Below are positions 53,653 to 64,000 of a stretch of DNA of 64,000 nt, piece after piece. The translations under genes and the position numbers were made by a program. The first letter of the stretch is position 1. Each line of letters begins with the position of its first letter. The notes under the pieces were generated by a model, which saw only the letters and a list, made by a program, of their open reading frames with translations, did no database searches and had not been told where the DNA came from. Where the stretch lies: positions 133,860,319-133,924,318 of the forward strand of contig NC_134707.1 in assembly GCF_043290135.1 (NCBI RefSeq). The letters run 5' to 3'. This stretch comes from Rhipicephalus microplus (Eukaryota; Arthropoda; Arachnida; Ixodida; Ixodidae).

Positions 53653-55359
53653 TTACGTTTCATGTTGCCGGTAGTACAATTCTAGCGAACACTCAAACGC
53701 TTTGACATTTGCGCTAGTAACAGCGTACTCTGGAAGTCTATTCCACACTTCTATACTATACGGAAAAAAAGAATTTTTAAAGCCATCCAGACGCGCCCAA
53801 AAAGGCCTTATTGGGTGACTATGGTGCAACCGAGCTCCTCGTTTGGGTGCAGGTTGTATGTATGTGTCTTTATTTATTTTCATTTCGCCTCTTATAATTT
53901 GAAACAGGAGTTTTAACATTTGCTTTTCGCGGCGCACTTGCAGGGGTTCTAGCGCACATGATTTCAACAAATTTGTGACTGATTCTGTCCTCCGGTACCA
54001 CGAGCAAATGAAGTGCACTGCTAGCCTTTGATTTTTTTCTATTTTATCTCTCAGTGACTGCTGATGAGGACTCCATACAGAAGACGCATACTCCAAAATA
54101 GGGCGAACAAATGTCTTATATGAAAGTAATTTGACATCTCTAGGGGCATGTTCGAGTTTTTTCCTCAAGTAAAACAACTTCCAGTAGGCCTTTGAACACA
54201 CCTCCTCAACATGAGTGTGCCACCCCAAATCGCTGGTAATAGTCACCCCCAGGTATTTAAAGCTGTGTGTTCTGGTCAAAAGGCTATTTTAGATTTTATA
54301 ATCATATGCGAGTACGGATTTTTTCTTGGTTATATGGGTGAACGTAGTCTTTGAAAAGTTAATTTCCATCCCCCACTGGGCGCGCCAATTATGCAAGGCT
54401 TGCAGACAGCGATTAATTTGGATTTGGTCGTTTGCGTTAGTTACAGGAGCGTAAATTGAACAATCGTCTGCAAAAAGTTTGATTTTAACCAGGCTTTCGA
54501 CAACTGCGGAAATATAATTTATAAAAATTAAAAACAACAAAGGACCCAGCACAGACCCCTGTAGGACACCAGACAGTACTTTCAATGAACTATATGTGCA
54601 ATCATCTACACGTACTTTTTGTTGACGGTTCTCCAAATACGCGGCTATCCAATTTACTATATCTGAGCTAAGTCCTAGTTGCTGAAGCTTAAAAATTAAT
54701 TTGCTATGAGGAACTTTATCAAATGCTTTGGCGAAATCTACACAAATGACGTCTATTTGTTGTTGACCTTGGAGAGATAAATAAAAACTATGAACTGTTT
54801 CTACCAGTTCAGTAACAGTTGACAACGCCTTCCTGAATCCATGTTGATGGGGATAAAAAAACTCTTTCCACTCAAGAAAAATAATAATGTGCCTTGCTAT
54901 GAAATGTTCTATGATTTTGCAACACACAGAGGTCAGTGAAACGGGGCGATAATTGTTCACATGAAGCCGATTGCCAGCTTTGTATATAGGCTTTACAATT
55001 GCAGTGCGCCAGTATTGCGGTAATGAGGACGTTTCAAGAGATTTTCTGAAAATGATTGTCAAATAAAAGGACGACCATTCGGCATACCGTCGTAAGAATT
55101 CACTGGGAATTTCGTCTGGTCCGGTTGCCTTTTTAGTGTCACGCCTTAGCAAGTGACTGAACACCCCTTCCTGCATGATAGCAAAGGGCTCCATTGCGCA
55201 TGCGCGCGGGTAGGCCTGGTCAGCATCCACCTGATCGGTTTCATCTCTAGTGAAGACCGACTGAAAGAACTGGCTGAAAGAATTTGCTATCTGCAGTTTT
55301 TGCCTCACTGTCCCGGGTCCATTTTTTATCTGTTCAATTTCTTCTTTTTTATTCCTCAA
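53653..55359 (-). pseudogene. LINE B reverse transcriptase
   Basis: Two parts in the same frame separated by a TAA at 54289-54291. Part one (55359-54289) has KKATGPDEIPSEFLR, NNYRPVSLTSVCCKIIEH, VDFAKAFDKVPHS, LQGSVLGPLLFLIFIN and the catalytic FADD. Part two (54279-53653) has KYLGVTITSDLGW, LLSYKTFVRPILEYASSVW and WNRLPEYA. Only one nonsense change interrupts 570 residues, so the copy died recently. Confidence 0.9.
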
Positions 55360-56400
55360 GTGAAGCCAAAATTTTTGAGGGGAAGACTTAATGAAGTCAG
55401 CAAGGATTTCGGTTTAAAACTTTTGTTTGGATTCTTTTAATGCTGTCTTTAACTAACCACGCAATTGTACGATTGCTACCGAGTTGGTTTTGTTTTTCCA
55501 CATGCGTTTTATTTTTCGTTTGATATGGACGATTTCCCGGGTTATCCACGGACTGCGCTGTTGCGTTTTCTTTTTACGAGTTGGAACAAATTTATCCGTA
55601 CAATGCTTTATAATAATTTTGAAACGTTGCCATAACTCTTCTACATATTCTGAGACAGAAGCAAGTTCAAAATCCTGAAGGGACAATTCTAGATAATCAA
55701 GTACAGACGTGTCATCGGCCCATGCAAAATTTTTAATCTGAACCGGGATAAATGGCCGCTTCTGCGGCTTTGCGTCTAGTTGGATATTAACAGTTATCAG
55801 CTTGTGGTCCGATATTCCCTCTTCGACCTATAAAGTGCCATGTGTCACTCTGCGTGATAGGAACACTAAATCAAGCAATGTTTCTGAATAAGCAGTTACT
55901 CCCGTATTTTCTTTTACACTCTGTGTTACAATCCAACATTTTATCACCACTCAGAGTATCTATATGTCCAGGTGTGACACTTTCCCAATTTTTATGCGGT
56001 AAATTAAAATCGCCAGTCAGTATCAACCTCGTGTTGCCGTTCTGAAATTTGCACAAGAAACTGTTCAGTTGGTCTAGGAATTCAGGCGTGGTACCAGGGG
56101 GCCTGTAAATTGCTCCGACAATAAAAACCACTTTTTCAACGAATATTTTGCACCAAACCGTTTCGGAGAGGGAGCAATCAATTCTTTCTGTTGTAATAGG
56201 CGACTTCACAAGAATGGCCACTCCACCACCCCGTGAATCCCTATCCCACCTGTGTACAAGATATCCGGTGGGAATAATACAATCGTAGGGAATGGAAGGG
56301 CTCAACCATGTTTCGGTTATGACAGCGATTTGTGGGCTATGTGACAGCAACAAGAATTCGAGTTGAGTGACCTTATTTACAATGCTACGAGCATTTAGTA
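55360..56400 (-). pseudogene. LINE B ORF2 endonuclease and linker
   Basis: The endonuclease frame (about 56395-55871) reads LNARSIVNKVTQLEFLLL, then IAVITETWL, RGGGVAILVK, GAIYRPPGT and ILTGDFNLPHKNW: the N-ARS, TETWL, GGGVAI, YRPP and GDFN blocks of APE endonucleases. It loses frame near 55900. The linker continues in another frame (55686-55453, with KKKTQQRSPWITREI) and has in-frame stops before the RT. The domain makes the first nick in target-primed reverse transcription. Confidence 0.85.
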
Positions 56401-56413
56401 CAAGCAGGCGTAG

Positions 56414-57320
56414 CTACGATTTTGGCGCAGAAGTGGAAGGGTAAGTGTTTGACTCAGATGCGGCATTCGAGCGGGTAGCAGGGGCAGCTCTGCTATCCCT
56501 CTTGCCTTTGCTGTTCAAAATCGCACAACACTCATTCTTGTTCTGATCCCAAGTGTAGAGCTTATCGTTTATTTTGAGCTTATCGTGATTCAGGGAAACC
56601 TTCAAACCGCTATCACGCTCAGCAGCCGCACTTTGCCATAACTTCCTCCGCACTTCCACTGTTTCACTCGCATAGTCATTACTAATACTTATGGAACTTC
56701 CCTTCAGCCTCGGACAATTTTTCATCACACGCTCTTTTTTCCGGTAGTCATAGAATCTCATGATGACTGGCCTACCCTTCCCGGGCTGTACCTTTGCCAT
56801 GCGATGTATTCTCTCGATCGTCTTAACTTCTACATCAAGTTTTTCCTTAAATATCTTGTCCACGACCGAAACCATTAAATCAGATTCAGATTCTATACTT
56901 TTTTCAGCGAGACCGAATACTCTGTTTTCGTAGTCTACCAGCCTTTCCGCCTGCTGCCTGACAGTAGCTTCCAAAGTATATTCTCCGGTTCATTTCATGA
57001 ATTAAAGCAAGCGAACTGGTTAGCTTATCTGTTTTAACGTTTACTTCAGATATTTGGTCTCTAATAGCATTCAAATCACGTTCAGACTTGGCCTGGTTTT
57101 TCAAGATCGTTCGCAAGAGCTCTTGCGTCGTAACAGGCCCGGGGTTTTTCTCGACGTCTCCCGACATAACAAGCGTCATCACAGCAGACCAACAGTCAAC
57201 TATAATACAGTAACATCTTCGAGGGCACGGCAGGATCAACAGGCATAAATCATCACTACGACAAGAAGCTATTTCATTGCGGTAACCAACCTGCAAAAGC
57301 AGCAGCAGCGGTTTAGCCAT
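56414..57320 (-). pseudogene. LINE B ORF1: leader, 2A motif, coiled coil, RRM-like domain
   Basis: The ATG at 57320 starts MAKPLLLLLQVG, a Leu-rich leader with further hydrophobic and Cys-rich stretches, then GDVEKNPGP (D55-P62). A helical region follows (LLRTILKNQAKSERDLNAI). Near 56975-56990 a single frameshift moves to the frame ending at 56414, which has a coiled-coil-like start, ERIHRMAKVQPGKGRPVIMRF split here, and a Lys/Ser-rich tail. The layout equals LINE A ORF1. The 2A should release the leader from the RNA-binding protein; in some animal LINEs such leaders act as secretory signals. Only one lesion separates the two parts. Confidence 0.85.
57135..57158 (-). other. 2A ribosome-skipping motif DVEKNPGP (LINE B)
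   Basis: A perfect D(V/I)ExNPGP core preceded by VMSG. It differs from the LINE A motif at one core position (K instead of T), so the two copies come from related but separate lineages. Confidence 0.88.
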
Positions 57321-57360
57321 GCTGTCCGCAAGCCGGGTACCGTGCCCTCTGGATCCGATG

Positions 57361-57900
57361 TAAGGTGAACGCCTAAATATTTGAGAGATGGTGTAGATGA
57401 AACCACGACGTTATTAATTTTATAGTGAAATGCTTAATTGGTATGCTTTTGAGTTAACAATATTAACTTGCATTTAGAGGCGTTAAGGGATATCTGCCAA
57501 GTTTCACACCACCGGAAGGTTAGGTCAAGGTCATTTTGGAGACCGGAATGATCATTAAAACCTTTATTGTTGCGGTAAATTGCGCAATCGTCGGCGAATA
57601 ACCTAACTGTGGATGAAAGGTTATCGAGCAAATCATTATTGTATATTAGAAAAACTAACGGACCTATAACGCTGTCTTGGGGAACACCGGAAGTGACGTC
57701 GCAAAGGTTAGATGAAATGCCATTGATCACCGTAAGTTGCTCACGCGAAGAGAGGAAGCCTCGTAGCCAAGTCAGAATTAACGAATCAATATAAAGTGCA
57801 GCCAATTTAGAGATTTAACTGCAATGAGGGACAGTAACGAATGCCTTGGCGAAATAAAGGAAGAGGCTATCGGTTTGTTCGTTACCTATATATGTTACCT
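57361..57900 (-). pseudogene. LINE C reverse transcriptase core fragment
   Basis: 57805-57434 is open and carries SGVPQDSVIGPLVFLIYNNDL, FADDCAIYR and WQISLNASKC. Upstream (to about 57900) FAKAFVTVPH is recognisable; downstream it stops at the LINE B junction. GVPQDS has Asp where Gly is usual. Confidence 0.85.
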
Positions 57901-57960
57901 ATCCATATTTATGAACACTCAAGAAAGGAAATAAATCACGTCATATCCACGGAATGTATC

Positions 57961-58197
57961 ATGATTAGTGGGTGAAGCATGAGAGGGGGACATTATCGAT
58001 AAACCGTAACTCTTCCGTGAAAATGTCTTTCTGTCTGTACATCCATGCTTCCGTCCGTCCGTCTTGTCTTTCTGTCCATTTGTTTAACACTCACACTAGC
58101 GCCACCTGCTGAGTTAGCCATACAATTAGGTGGTTACGAACCGGTCACAGAAGACATGCATGAACAGACCCATGATTTAGGAGCTTAGCCCCTAAAA
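57961..58197. repeat. Possible second copy of the microsatellite-bearing inverted-repeat element
   Basis: GTGGGTGAAGCATGAGAGG at about 57968 and, in reverse complement, TTTAGGGGCTAAGCTCCT near 58197 resemble the arms of the element at 24664-25113. Between them are CTGT/CCGT repeats (58028-58080). Similarity outside the arms is weak. Confidence 0.4.
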
Positions 58198-58452
58198 AAG
58201 CGGCCCGCACTCGAAGCCCAGCTTCTCGCAATTCGCTGACGCACGCTTATCTACCAAGCGTACTTTGCCATGCATGCGGATGGAAAGGGGAGGGGGGGGG
58301 GTTTATGCTTGTGTGCGCGCGCTTGTCCTTCAATTATAAGAGTCGCGTGCCTTTCGGCTTTCACCGGAACGCTTGCGTTAGCTGCCGGGCCCATAAAGGT
58401 CACAAAGGTCACTATTGCTCAATGCACAGACCCCGTTTGAGAGAAAAAAGTG

Positions 58453-58696
58453 CTTGATTGATTGATATGTGGGGTTTAACGTCCCAAAACCACTATATGA
58501 TTATGAGAGACGCCGTAGTGGAGGGCTCCGGAAATTTAGACCACCTGGGGTTCTTTAACGTGCACCCAAATCTGAGCACACGGGCCTATAACATTTCCGC
58601 CTCCATCGGAAATGCAGCCGCCGCAGCCGGGATTCGAACCCGCGCCCTGCGGGTCAGCAGCCGAGTACCTTAGCCACTAGACCACCGCGGCGGGGC
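58453..58696 (-). mobile_element. Full-length Ruka-type SINE
   Basis: Tail TTGATTGATTGATATG at left, body, B box in reverse GGATTCGAACCC, A box CCACTAGACCACC at right. Probable duplication of AGAAAAAARTGCTT around it (58442-58455 and about 58697-58715), blurred by A runs. The 71-aa open frame here is just SINE sequence. Confidence 0.92.
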
Positions 58697-58715
58697 AGAA
58701 AAAAAAATGCTTTTC

Positions 58716-60239
58716 ATACACAAAGAAGTATAATAAACAGGGAGACACTTGTTAGTTAGCACTCACCTGTACCTTTCATTACGTTGCAAGCGTCATTTTT
58801 GTTTGAACAGCACGTTAAGTGTCGAGCGGTATACTTTTTCAGTTCCCTCTCGTCCTTTGTGTGTTATTTTATTACCTCACTTGTGCGTGAGCAGAGCACA
58901 GCATGTTTCGATCTACTTGCCCTTGTCAGCGTTATATTCTAAGTTGCTGCTATCGCATACATTTCTTCACCCTAGCAGCGAAATTGTGACTGTTTTATGG
59001 TCACAACTCCTCACTTTATAGCAACTATATTCGGAGGCCTAAACGTAATGCCTGTGTCACATTGAGAGAGTGCTGAGACTTGGCTACTTTCAATGTTCTG
59101 CGAACGAAAACACTCACGTTAGCATATCAAAAGAACATGTGCCTCAGCAAGAGCTATTTCAGGAACTCTTACACATTTAACACCAAGTTTTGCTTCTCTA
59201 ACTGCTGCAGTTTCTCCTTTCTTTCCTACAACTGCAGGCGGATCTTACAACGCTGACATGTTATCCTTGTTAATGACACCCTTTGGAACCGTTTTTACGG
59301 TACGACGGCTTGCATGTTCACTGCCTCGTCCGGAAAAAAAAAATGTCCTGCTCGCTAGCGTTGTCATCAACGTGTCCAGCGACTAGGAATAGCAGCATAT
59401 TGCAGATGATGGAGGACACCGTTTCCCTTCGTTTTCTGGCTGAACATTACATTCTCTTTCTTCAAGCACGCTCCCTTTTTGCTTTTCCACTTTAATCTAC
59501 ACTGGCAACAGTGGAACAACCATGAAGCTTGTTCTTCAAGGTGACGCTTAAAGAGCATGCACAGAAGGGGTACAGAGTGCCCTCTCCGGTGACTTCCGTT
59601 GTGCTACGTATACGTAGAGCCTTGTCTTTATTCGGCGGAAGTCGCGTTTTGGTGGGGTGCTATCTCCTCACGTCGTATACGTGAACAAAGAAACGTAGTA
59701 TTTGCTCACTCGTTGCGATGCGCTCAACAAAACTACTGCTCTTAAAGATAAGCGCTTTTAATGCTAAGGTAAAAGATTCATATATATATTTCCCGCTTCT
59801 GTATAAACTTGAGCCCATACTGTTAGGCATTGTGCTTGTTCATCAAGCACCAATTACTTATCATGAAGATGAAGAGGCAAACGCCCCTACATAAAATAGA
59901 ACTGGAAATGACAAAGCAGGAAGGACCGGGAAATGTGAAGTTTCGTGTTCTCTAGTGAAATGTTTGACTTGATATAATCACTATACGCTACGAAGAGTTT
60001 TGAGCGGGAACGTCTGGTTAGGGCACTCAATTTGAATTTAACCGAGTTTAATCTTCTTCACCATGTCGACAGTCAGTTTATTTGTGCGCTCTACTTCTGC
60101 CCCATAATCAGTTGCCACGTTGTATTTGTATACTTCTGTACCGAAAATCGCTCATCGACTCCGTCATCCCCGCTCAGCACGGGAATTTAATATAACGACT
60201 CTTCTTAAATATGAAGTCAGTCGACGGTTTTTGTTACCA
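58716..60239. other. Unassigned sequence
   Basis: No recognised exon or repeat. Short frames 58749-59021 and 59283-59495 lack motifs. Confidence 0.45.
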
Positions 60240-60349
60240 GCTTAGCTTTCATGTCTTCTCTCTGGCGCATACGTCGGCTGCCTGGCGACGCGCCGCTCAG
60301 CTTTTTTCATAGGCCCAGGGTGGCGTGTTTCCGCATATCATATCCCAAG

Positions 60350-60480
60350 AGATGCACGGGGAAAATGCGGCACTGCTATTGGCTGAAGGAGGTCAGGTGA
60401 TCTAAACGAGCTTCCGGTTTTTTGTGTTTATTTTTGTTTCTTTTTATACGTGATGGCGGCGCCTACAGAGAGGTTTTTGC
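60350..60480 (+). promoter_or_regulatory. Possible TATA-less promoter
   Basis: Within 80 bp: an inverted CCAAT box (CTATTGGCTGA, about 60376), an ETS-like CTTCCGGTTTT (about 60411) and a YY1-like GTGATGGCGGC (about 60450) that holds an ATG followed by a short frame (MAAPTERFLRC, then stop). This combination is common at housekeeping gene starts. No downstream gene was identified, so it is a hypothesis. Confidence 0.3.
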
Positions 60481-60549
60481 GATGCTGATTGAAGCCGTAT
60501 ACGCCGTAGAAATTCGGATTTTTTGCTGATATGTGTTATGCGCGGCTGT

Positions 60550-60945
60550 GAAGATAGTTTTACGATGGACGGAATGTTGTTTAACATTATTCCGGGAGTG
60601 TGTAGTGCATGCCTCTTTGGCGTGCGATCATGTGTTTGACACGACGCAAGAAACTTTCGTTCGCGCTGCCGCACTGTAGCCCCGCTCCATATAGATTGAG
60701 CCGTCCGTGGGCCGCAGGCATGACGGACGCCGAAATGTTCGGACTTTTTGTTGCCAAATGTTTCAGGGCTAGAGGCAATGTAAACGCGGATCATTTTACG
60801 ATGGTCGACGTGGTGTATGCGCGGATTGTGTCCCGTGGGGTGAAGTGGTGCACAACGTAAGCCCGGGAGTGTGTGCACGCCCCTTCGGCGTGATACTTAT
60901 CACGAGATCGAGTGTTTGCCATGACGCAAGAAACGCTACGACTTG
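60550..60945. repeat. Diverged duplicated segment, about 265 bp apart
   Basis: CGGGAGTGTGTAGTGCATGC...GTGTTTGACACGACGCAAGAAA (60594-60652) and CGGGAGTGTGTGCACGCC...GTGTTTGCCATGACGCAAGAAA (60864-60930) are clearly related, as are TTTTACGATGG segments at 60559 and 60794. The minus-strand 144-aa frame over it has no known motif. Confidence 0.65.
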
Positions 60946-61351
60946 ATTTCACTCGCGTATGAGTGCAAGCTTATTCAACTACGGTGTCAAAAAAGAAGAC
61001 GTGAGGCGATTCGTGAATATTTGTTCATTTGCCACAACTTGGCTCGATGCCATTGCAATTAAACGTGATGCTATAGAAATGAAAAAAAAAGTGTTTCAGG
61101 AATAGCGTCGTTATAAACTACTAAGCTGCTTCTGGTGTGTATACATTATTTTGAGAAAAGCAGGGAGAACTCATCTCTCAGCCTTTCATGTGAAGTAATC
61201 TGATGCTAATCGTTGTTATGACTTGAGCATGTTATAAAACACCTATCAAGTCCGCGTACTATGCATCCGTCACAGTGAATGAGGCATGTATAACCAAGTA
61301 GTAACATCAATAGATTGCCCATCAGGAAGGTAGTGTCGAAACCAAAAAAAA
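60946..61351. other. Unassigned sequence
   Basis: Nothing recognised. Confidence 0.5.
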
Positions 61352-61568
61352 AGGAAAAGTAAAGTTAGGGCTTCTGTTCTTTTTTAGACACAATAATAAT
61401 GAGATCGAAGAGGTAATCATGCCAAAGGAAAAGTACATTTAAGGGCTGTTTTCTTTGTTAGACAATATAATAATATATAATAAAAAATCATGCTAAATGA
61501 CATAATGGTCTGTTAGTTCTCAATAATACTGTGTCTAACAAAGAAAACAAGCCCTTAAAAATGTACTT
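61352..61568. repeat. Foldback with three copies of an arm
   Basis: Arm AAGTACATTTAAGGGCTG...GTTAGACA at 61431-61464 pairs with its reverse complement at 61532-61568, with a couple of mismatches and a 67-nt AT-rich loop. A third, more diverged direct copy of the arm lies at 61357-61392. A transcript would form a long hairpin. It could be a small MITE. Confidence 0.8.
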
Positions 61569-61773
61569 GCTTCTTTCATTCATAATGAGGGACTCGTTCT
61601 GACAGACTTGGTGCCTTCAGGTAGTACAAGAGGAGTTATTGGTCAGCTGCCAACTTATATTAAGCACACAAACTACGCGACACCAAACAGACACAAAAAG
61701 TGTTCCACACTCACTGTCACGGCGGCTGGCAACGCTCCCACATTTAATTTACATATACCAGATTAAGTTGATG

Positions 61774-61900
61774 GGAGGTGGCCGCCATGGTAGCTAAGTT
61801 GGTAAAGTATCGAACGTGTTATTCGAAGGTTTCAAATTTGATCCCTGCCCACGGCAAGTTATCATTTCGTCCCATTTGCTTTCTTCGCTTCTACATTACA
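61774..61900 (+). mobile_element. Second tRNA-derived SINE family
   Basis: GGTAGCTAAGTTGGTAAAG fits an A box and GGTTTCAAATTTGATCCC a decayed B box, followed by GGCAAGTTATCATTTCGTCC and a T-rich body unlike the Ruka type. The right limit is uncertain. Confidence 0.6.
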
Positions 61901-64000
61901 ACACCAAAACAGGCCATGTTGTGAAACGGAAGACATTTAACAAGCTTAGTATTGAGGGCATGAAAAAATAAAATAAAATATGAGTACCTGGAGAACAATT
62001 GGCAGACGTCGATTCACGAAATGTGCCTAGATAATGTACCCATGTTTTCTAAACTCCTATAATTCCGATTGTGATACACGGTGGTGGGAACACGTTTGCT
62101 GTAAGAAATATCTGAATATGCACCTATATTACAACTACCCCTCCCCCAAACCTCCAGAAATCGCACAGATCAATGACGGACATACCACGTGGACTCACAG
62201 TGCCGAAATAATGACACATGTCATGCTAATTGAGCACAGGCTCTTCTCAATTAATACAAAGTCTAAGGTTCACTAATGGCGTTATTATAACAATGCGAAA
62301 TCCCATTCTCTCGACGAAAAGCGTTTGGTTTTCCTTTAAACTCGTATAACAGAAAAGTAAATTGTTTATTTTGATATAGTTATTACTTGCACAACAGGAC
62401 ATATTTCTTAACTAGAAACCAATGACAGCACATACATTTCTTAGCGCAAAACCAACACCACCTGGAGCCTCTTTACATGTAAACTTTCTGCTATTTTGCT
62501 CCATATAAGATTTCCTATTAAAGTGCATACTGCTTCTAGTTTTCATCAGGCTAGCTTATTACAGAACTAAGTAGACTGCTAGTACAATATTGTTTAATAA
62601 AGGCTCAATAGCTCATTAAAGATTTGCTGCATAACATATAACAGCTTTTTGATGCAGGCCAAAAGATCATTGTAGTTGCTTCAGTAAGCTATTACCAACT
62701 GTTATTACAAAATAAGCATCTGTTTTCAATATAGCTAATAAGGTATACAGATGCTAATAGTAACTTTTCTAAAAAAATGTTGACAATTTTTCAACAAAAT
62801 GAACCAAGATGATTATCATGTCAGGTAAGCTCTCCATTGCATAAATTATGGTATATTTTACATTACTTCGCACTAACCAGTGTCGTAAGAGACAAATGTA
62901 TATCAAGGGGGGGTCAAAATATGCACTACTCATGTCAAGCTTTTTAAAAGGCATTTGTATCTTACACAGATAACAAGGTGCTCCGTAATTGTCATGGCAT
63001 AATGAACAATCAGTATGCATTAGGAATGCTTCCAAATTTCATGTATTTATGCTACCTGTAATGAATTGGACAATATTATTTCAGGAGAGACAAGTTTACT
63101 GGAGCACTAAAATAACACAGCTGAACTAGTTGGTTTGTCTTCCTGGTGAAAGACGGGGCATGCAGACATGGACACCAGAGAGAAATAAAAGTGCGCAAAT
63201 GCCGACTAACAACTGAAACGATGCACAGCAGCAGGAAAGAAAGCATGCATTCGAACTTGCCTGCGCACATCTCATGTGTTCGTGTTTGAATATCGCATAT
63301 CTTAACTTTACGCTTGAAATAACTATAAACCAGTGGTAAAGATTTTCACCTACGCAATTTGATTTCAGTTCAAACACTTCGTCATATCTCTATTGCTTAA
63401 GTGCTAAAATGCTGCTCAAATCTTTTTTTTCTAAAAACTATCGAATAAGAGAGCATTTCTAATGAAACGTTTGTAGATAAACTGCAAGTAATTCATGACT
63501 TCCTACCTTTCTAAGGATCCCTTACCAGGTAAAATGCTAAGCTTTAAGCTAAGCACACTTTAATAAAAAACAAAGCTTTCATAAGTCTCTTCTATACTGC
63601 TAGATCACATACATACATGAGTTTACTGAATAAATTGTGTTTCCACATTGTTCTATGTCCCAATAAATATTGTCAATAGTTGTCCTATGTCTCAAAAGAC
63701 AAAACCTATTTTTCAGTGACTCTAAGGACATCTAGCGTATCTTCACGTGCAGAATCAATTACTTTGTCTTTTTGGGAACCCCATGCTCATGTTACAAAAG
63801 TGTCTCTGCTGTGGTTCTTAATTAATTGAGACATATTTATGAGTAGGATCAGTTCATCTGGTAGTATCCTTGTTGTGAATAATGGTGGGTGTTGGGCAAA
63901 GCAATACAAATGAGTCTCGAAACAAACTAAATTTTGAACAAGTTTATTTGCTGTAGGTAGATAAAAAATATCTTTAATTCATTACAATGAACACGGTTAA
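61901..64000. other. 2.1 kb without a recognised gene
   Basis: Strongly AT-rich. Short frames such as 62769-63035 and 63126-63377 (minus) have no known motif. No repeat, SINE or exon signature was seen. Confidence 0.45.

Larger units (their letters stand above)
53550..57360 (-). mobile_element. LINE B, CR1-like, near full length, with 2A in ORF1
   Basis: On the minus strand: short 5' UTR (57360-57321), ORF1 (57320-56414, one frameshift), ORF2 (about 56400-53653, several stops and frameshifts), short 3' UTR and an AAT-repeat tail (53551-53570). It is inserted in LINE C between GVHLT and LSWTM. No clear target-site duplication, which is common in CR1/L2 elements. It is younger than LINE C and younger-looking than LINE A. 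Confidence 0.87.
46776..57900 (-). mobile_element. LINE C, CR1-like, split by LINE B and Gypsy-2
   Basis: Three separated pieces read in order on the minus strand. 57900-57361: RT with AKAFVTVPH, SGVPQDSVIGPLVF and FADDCAIY, ending SLKYLGVHLT. 53549-52850: resumes at LSWTMHI, then SLGYLRRSLP, LEYASSTWSPYQ, WNDLPDYV. 46847-46776: 3'-UTR end GGCCTGTAAGGTATTTTG and an AATAAAT tail. LINE B occupies the first gap and Gypsy-2 the second. An AT microsatellite (52885-52951) lies in its 3' UTR. It is 5'-truncated near 57900 and inactive. Confidence 0.85.

Noticed and set aside
58458..58673. Repeated 70-aa frame (IDMWGLTSQNH type) seen also at 26741, 41374 and 17528
   Set aside because: It is the antisense frame of the Ruka-type SINE, not a gene family.
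1..64000. Bacterial or symbiont DNA
   Set aside because: No dense operons or prokaryotic genes; introns, SINEs and LINEs throughout point to a nuclear arthropod genome.

Overview
The window looks like nuclear DNA of a hard tick (Ixodidae). The reasons are: split exons of a MyoD-family gene; many copies of a tRNA-headed SINE that I recognise as the Ruka type described in Rhipicephalus; abundant Gypsy, CR1-like, I-like and Penelope-like retroelements; and long AT, GATA and CAGA microsatellites. Nothing bacterial was seen. The tick assignment is inference from family knowledge; no search was run.

Layout. 1-7.6 kb: an old Gypsy relic (candidate LTR 435-954, integrase tail 6243-6977) split by a young Gypsy copy (Gypsy-1, 999-6194) that landed in an AT microsatellite between them; a CR1-like LINE tail follows (6978-7590). 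7.8-12.9 kb: plus-strand CR1-like LINE A, whose ORF1 carries a 2A translational-recoding motif; it is interrupted by an I-like LINE fragment, a short LINE tail and a SINE. 12.9-21.5 kb: a Gypsy relic, a possible inverted-repeat element, microsatellites, a GC-rich island, one SINE and LINE tails, with long unassigned stretches. 21.5-24.4 kb: an old I-like LINE. 24.7-25.1 kb: a CAGA array between short inverted repeats. 26-34.5 kb: two tRNA-derived SINEs, a SINE relic, a 114-bp direct repeat and otherwise blank AT-rich DNA. 34.5-37.4 kb: a young 5'-truncated I-like LINE with a 10-bp target-site duplication and an open RT/RNase H frame.

38.0-40.1 kb: the only host gene I can support, two exons of a myogenic bHLH factor (MyoD/nautilus) on the plus strand, joined across the loop of the bHLH domain. 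The first and last coding exons are not identified. Downstream DNA, probably intronic or intergenic, holds a Harbinger-like element containing a SINE (40837-41874), a Penelope-like relic with GIY-YIG endonuclease remnants (42125-43200), another SINE, six diverged tandem units of about 147 bp ending in a GATA array (44.84-45.94 kb), and then a three-level nest (46.8-57.9 kb). In that nest LINE C is interrupted by LINE B (with its own 2A motif) and, in its 3' UTR, by a complete Gypsy-2 with identical 407-bp LTRs and an ATAC duplication. 58-64 kb: a SINE, a possible TATA-less promoter, duplicated segments, a long foldback and a second tRNA-type SINE.

The strongest points are the two 2A-bearing CR1-like LINEs, the gag-pol -1 frameshift arrangement in both Gypsy elements (with a canonical GGGAAAC heptamer in Gypsy-2), the MyoD exons, and the datable nested insertions.
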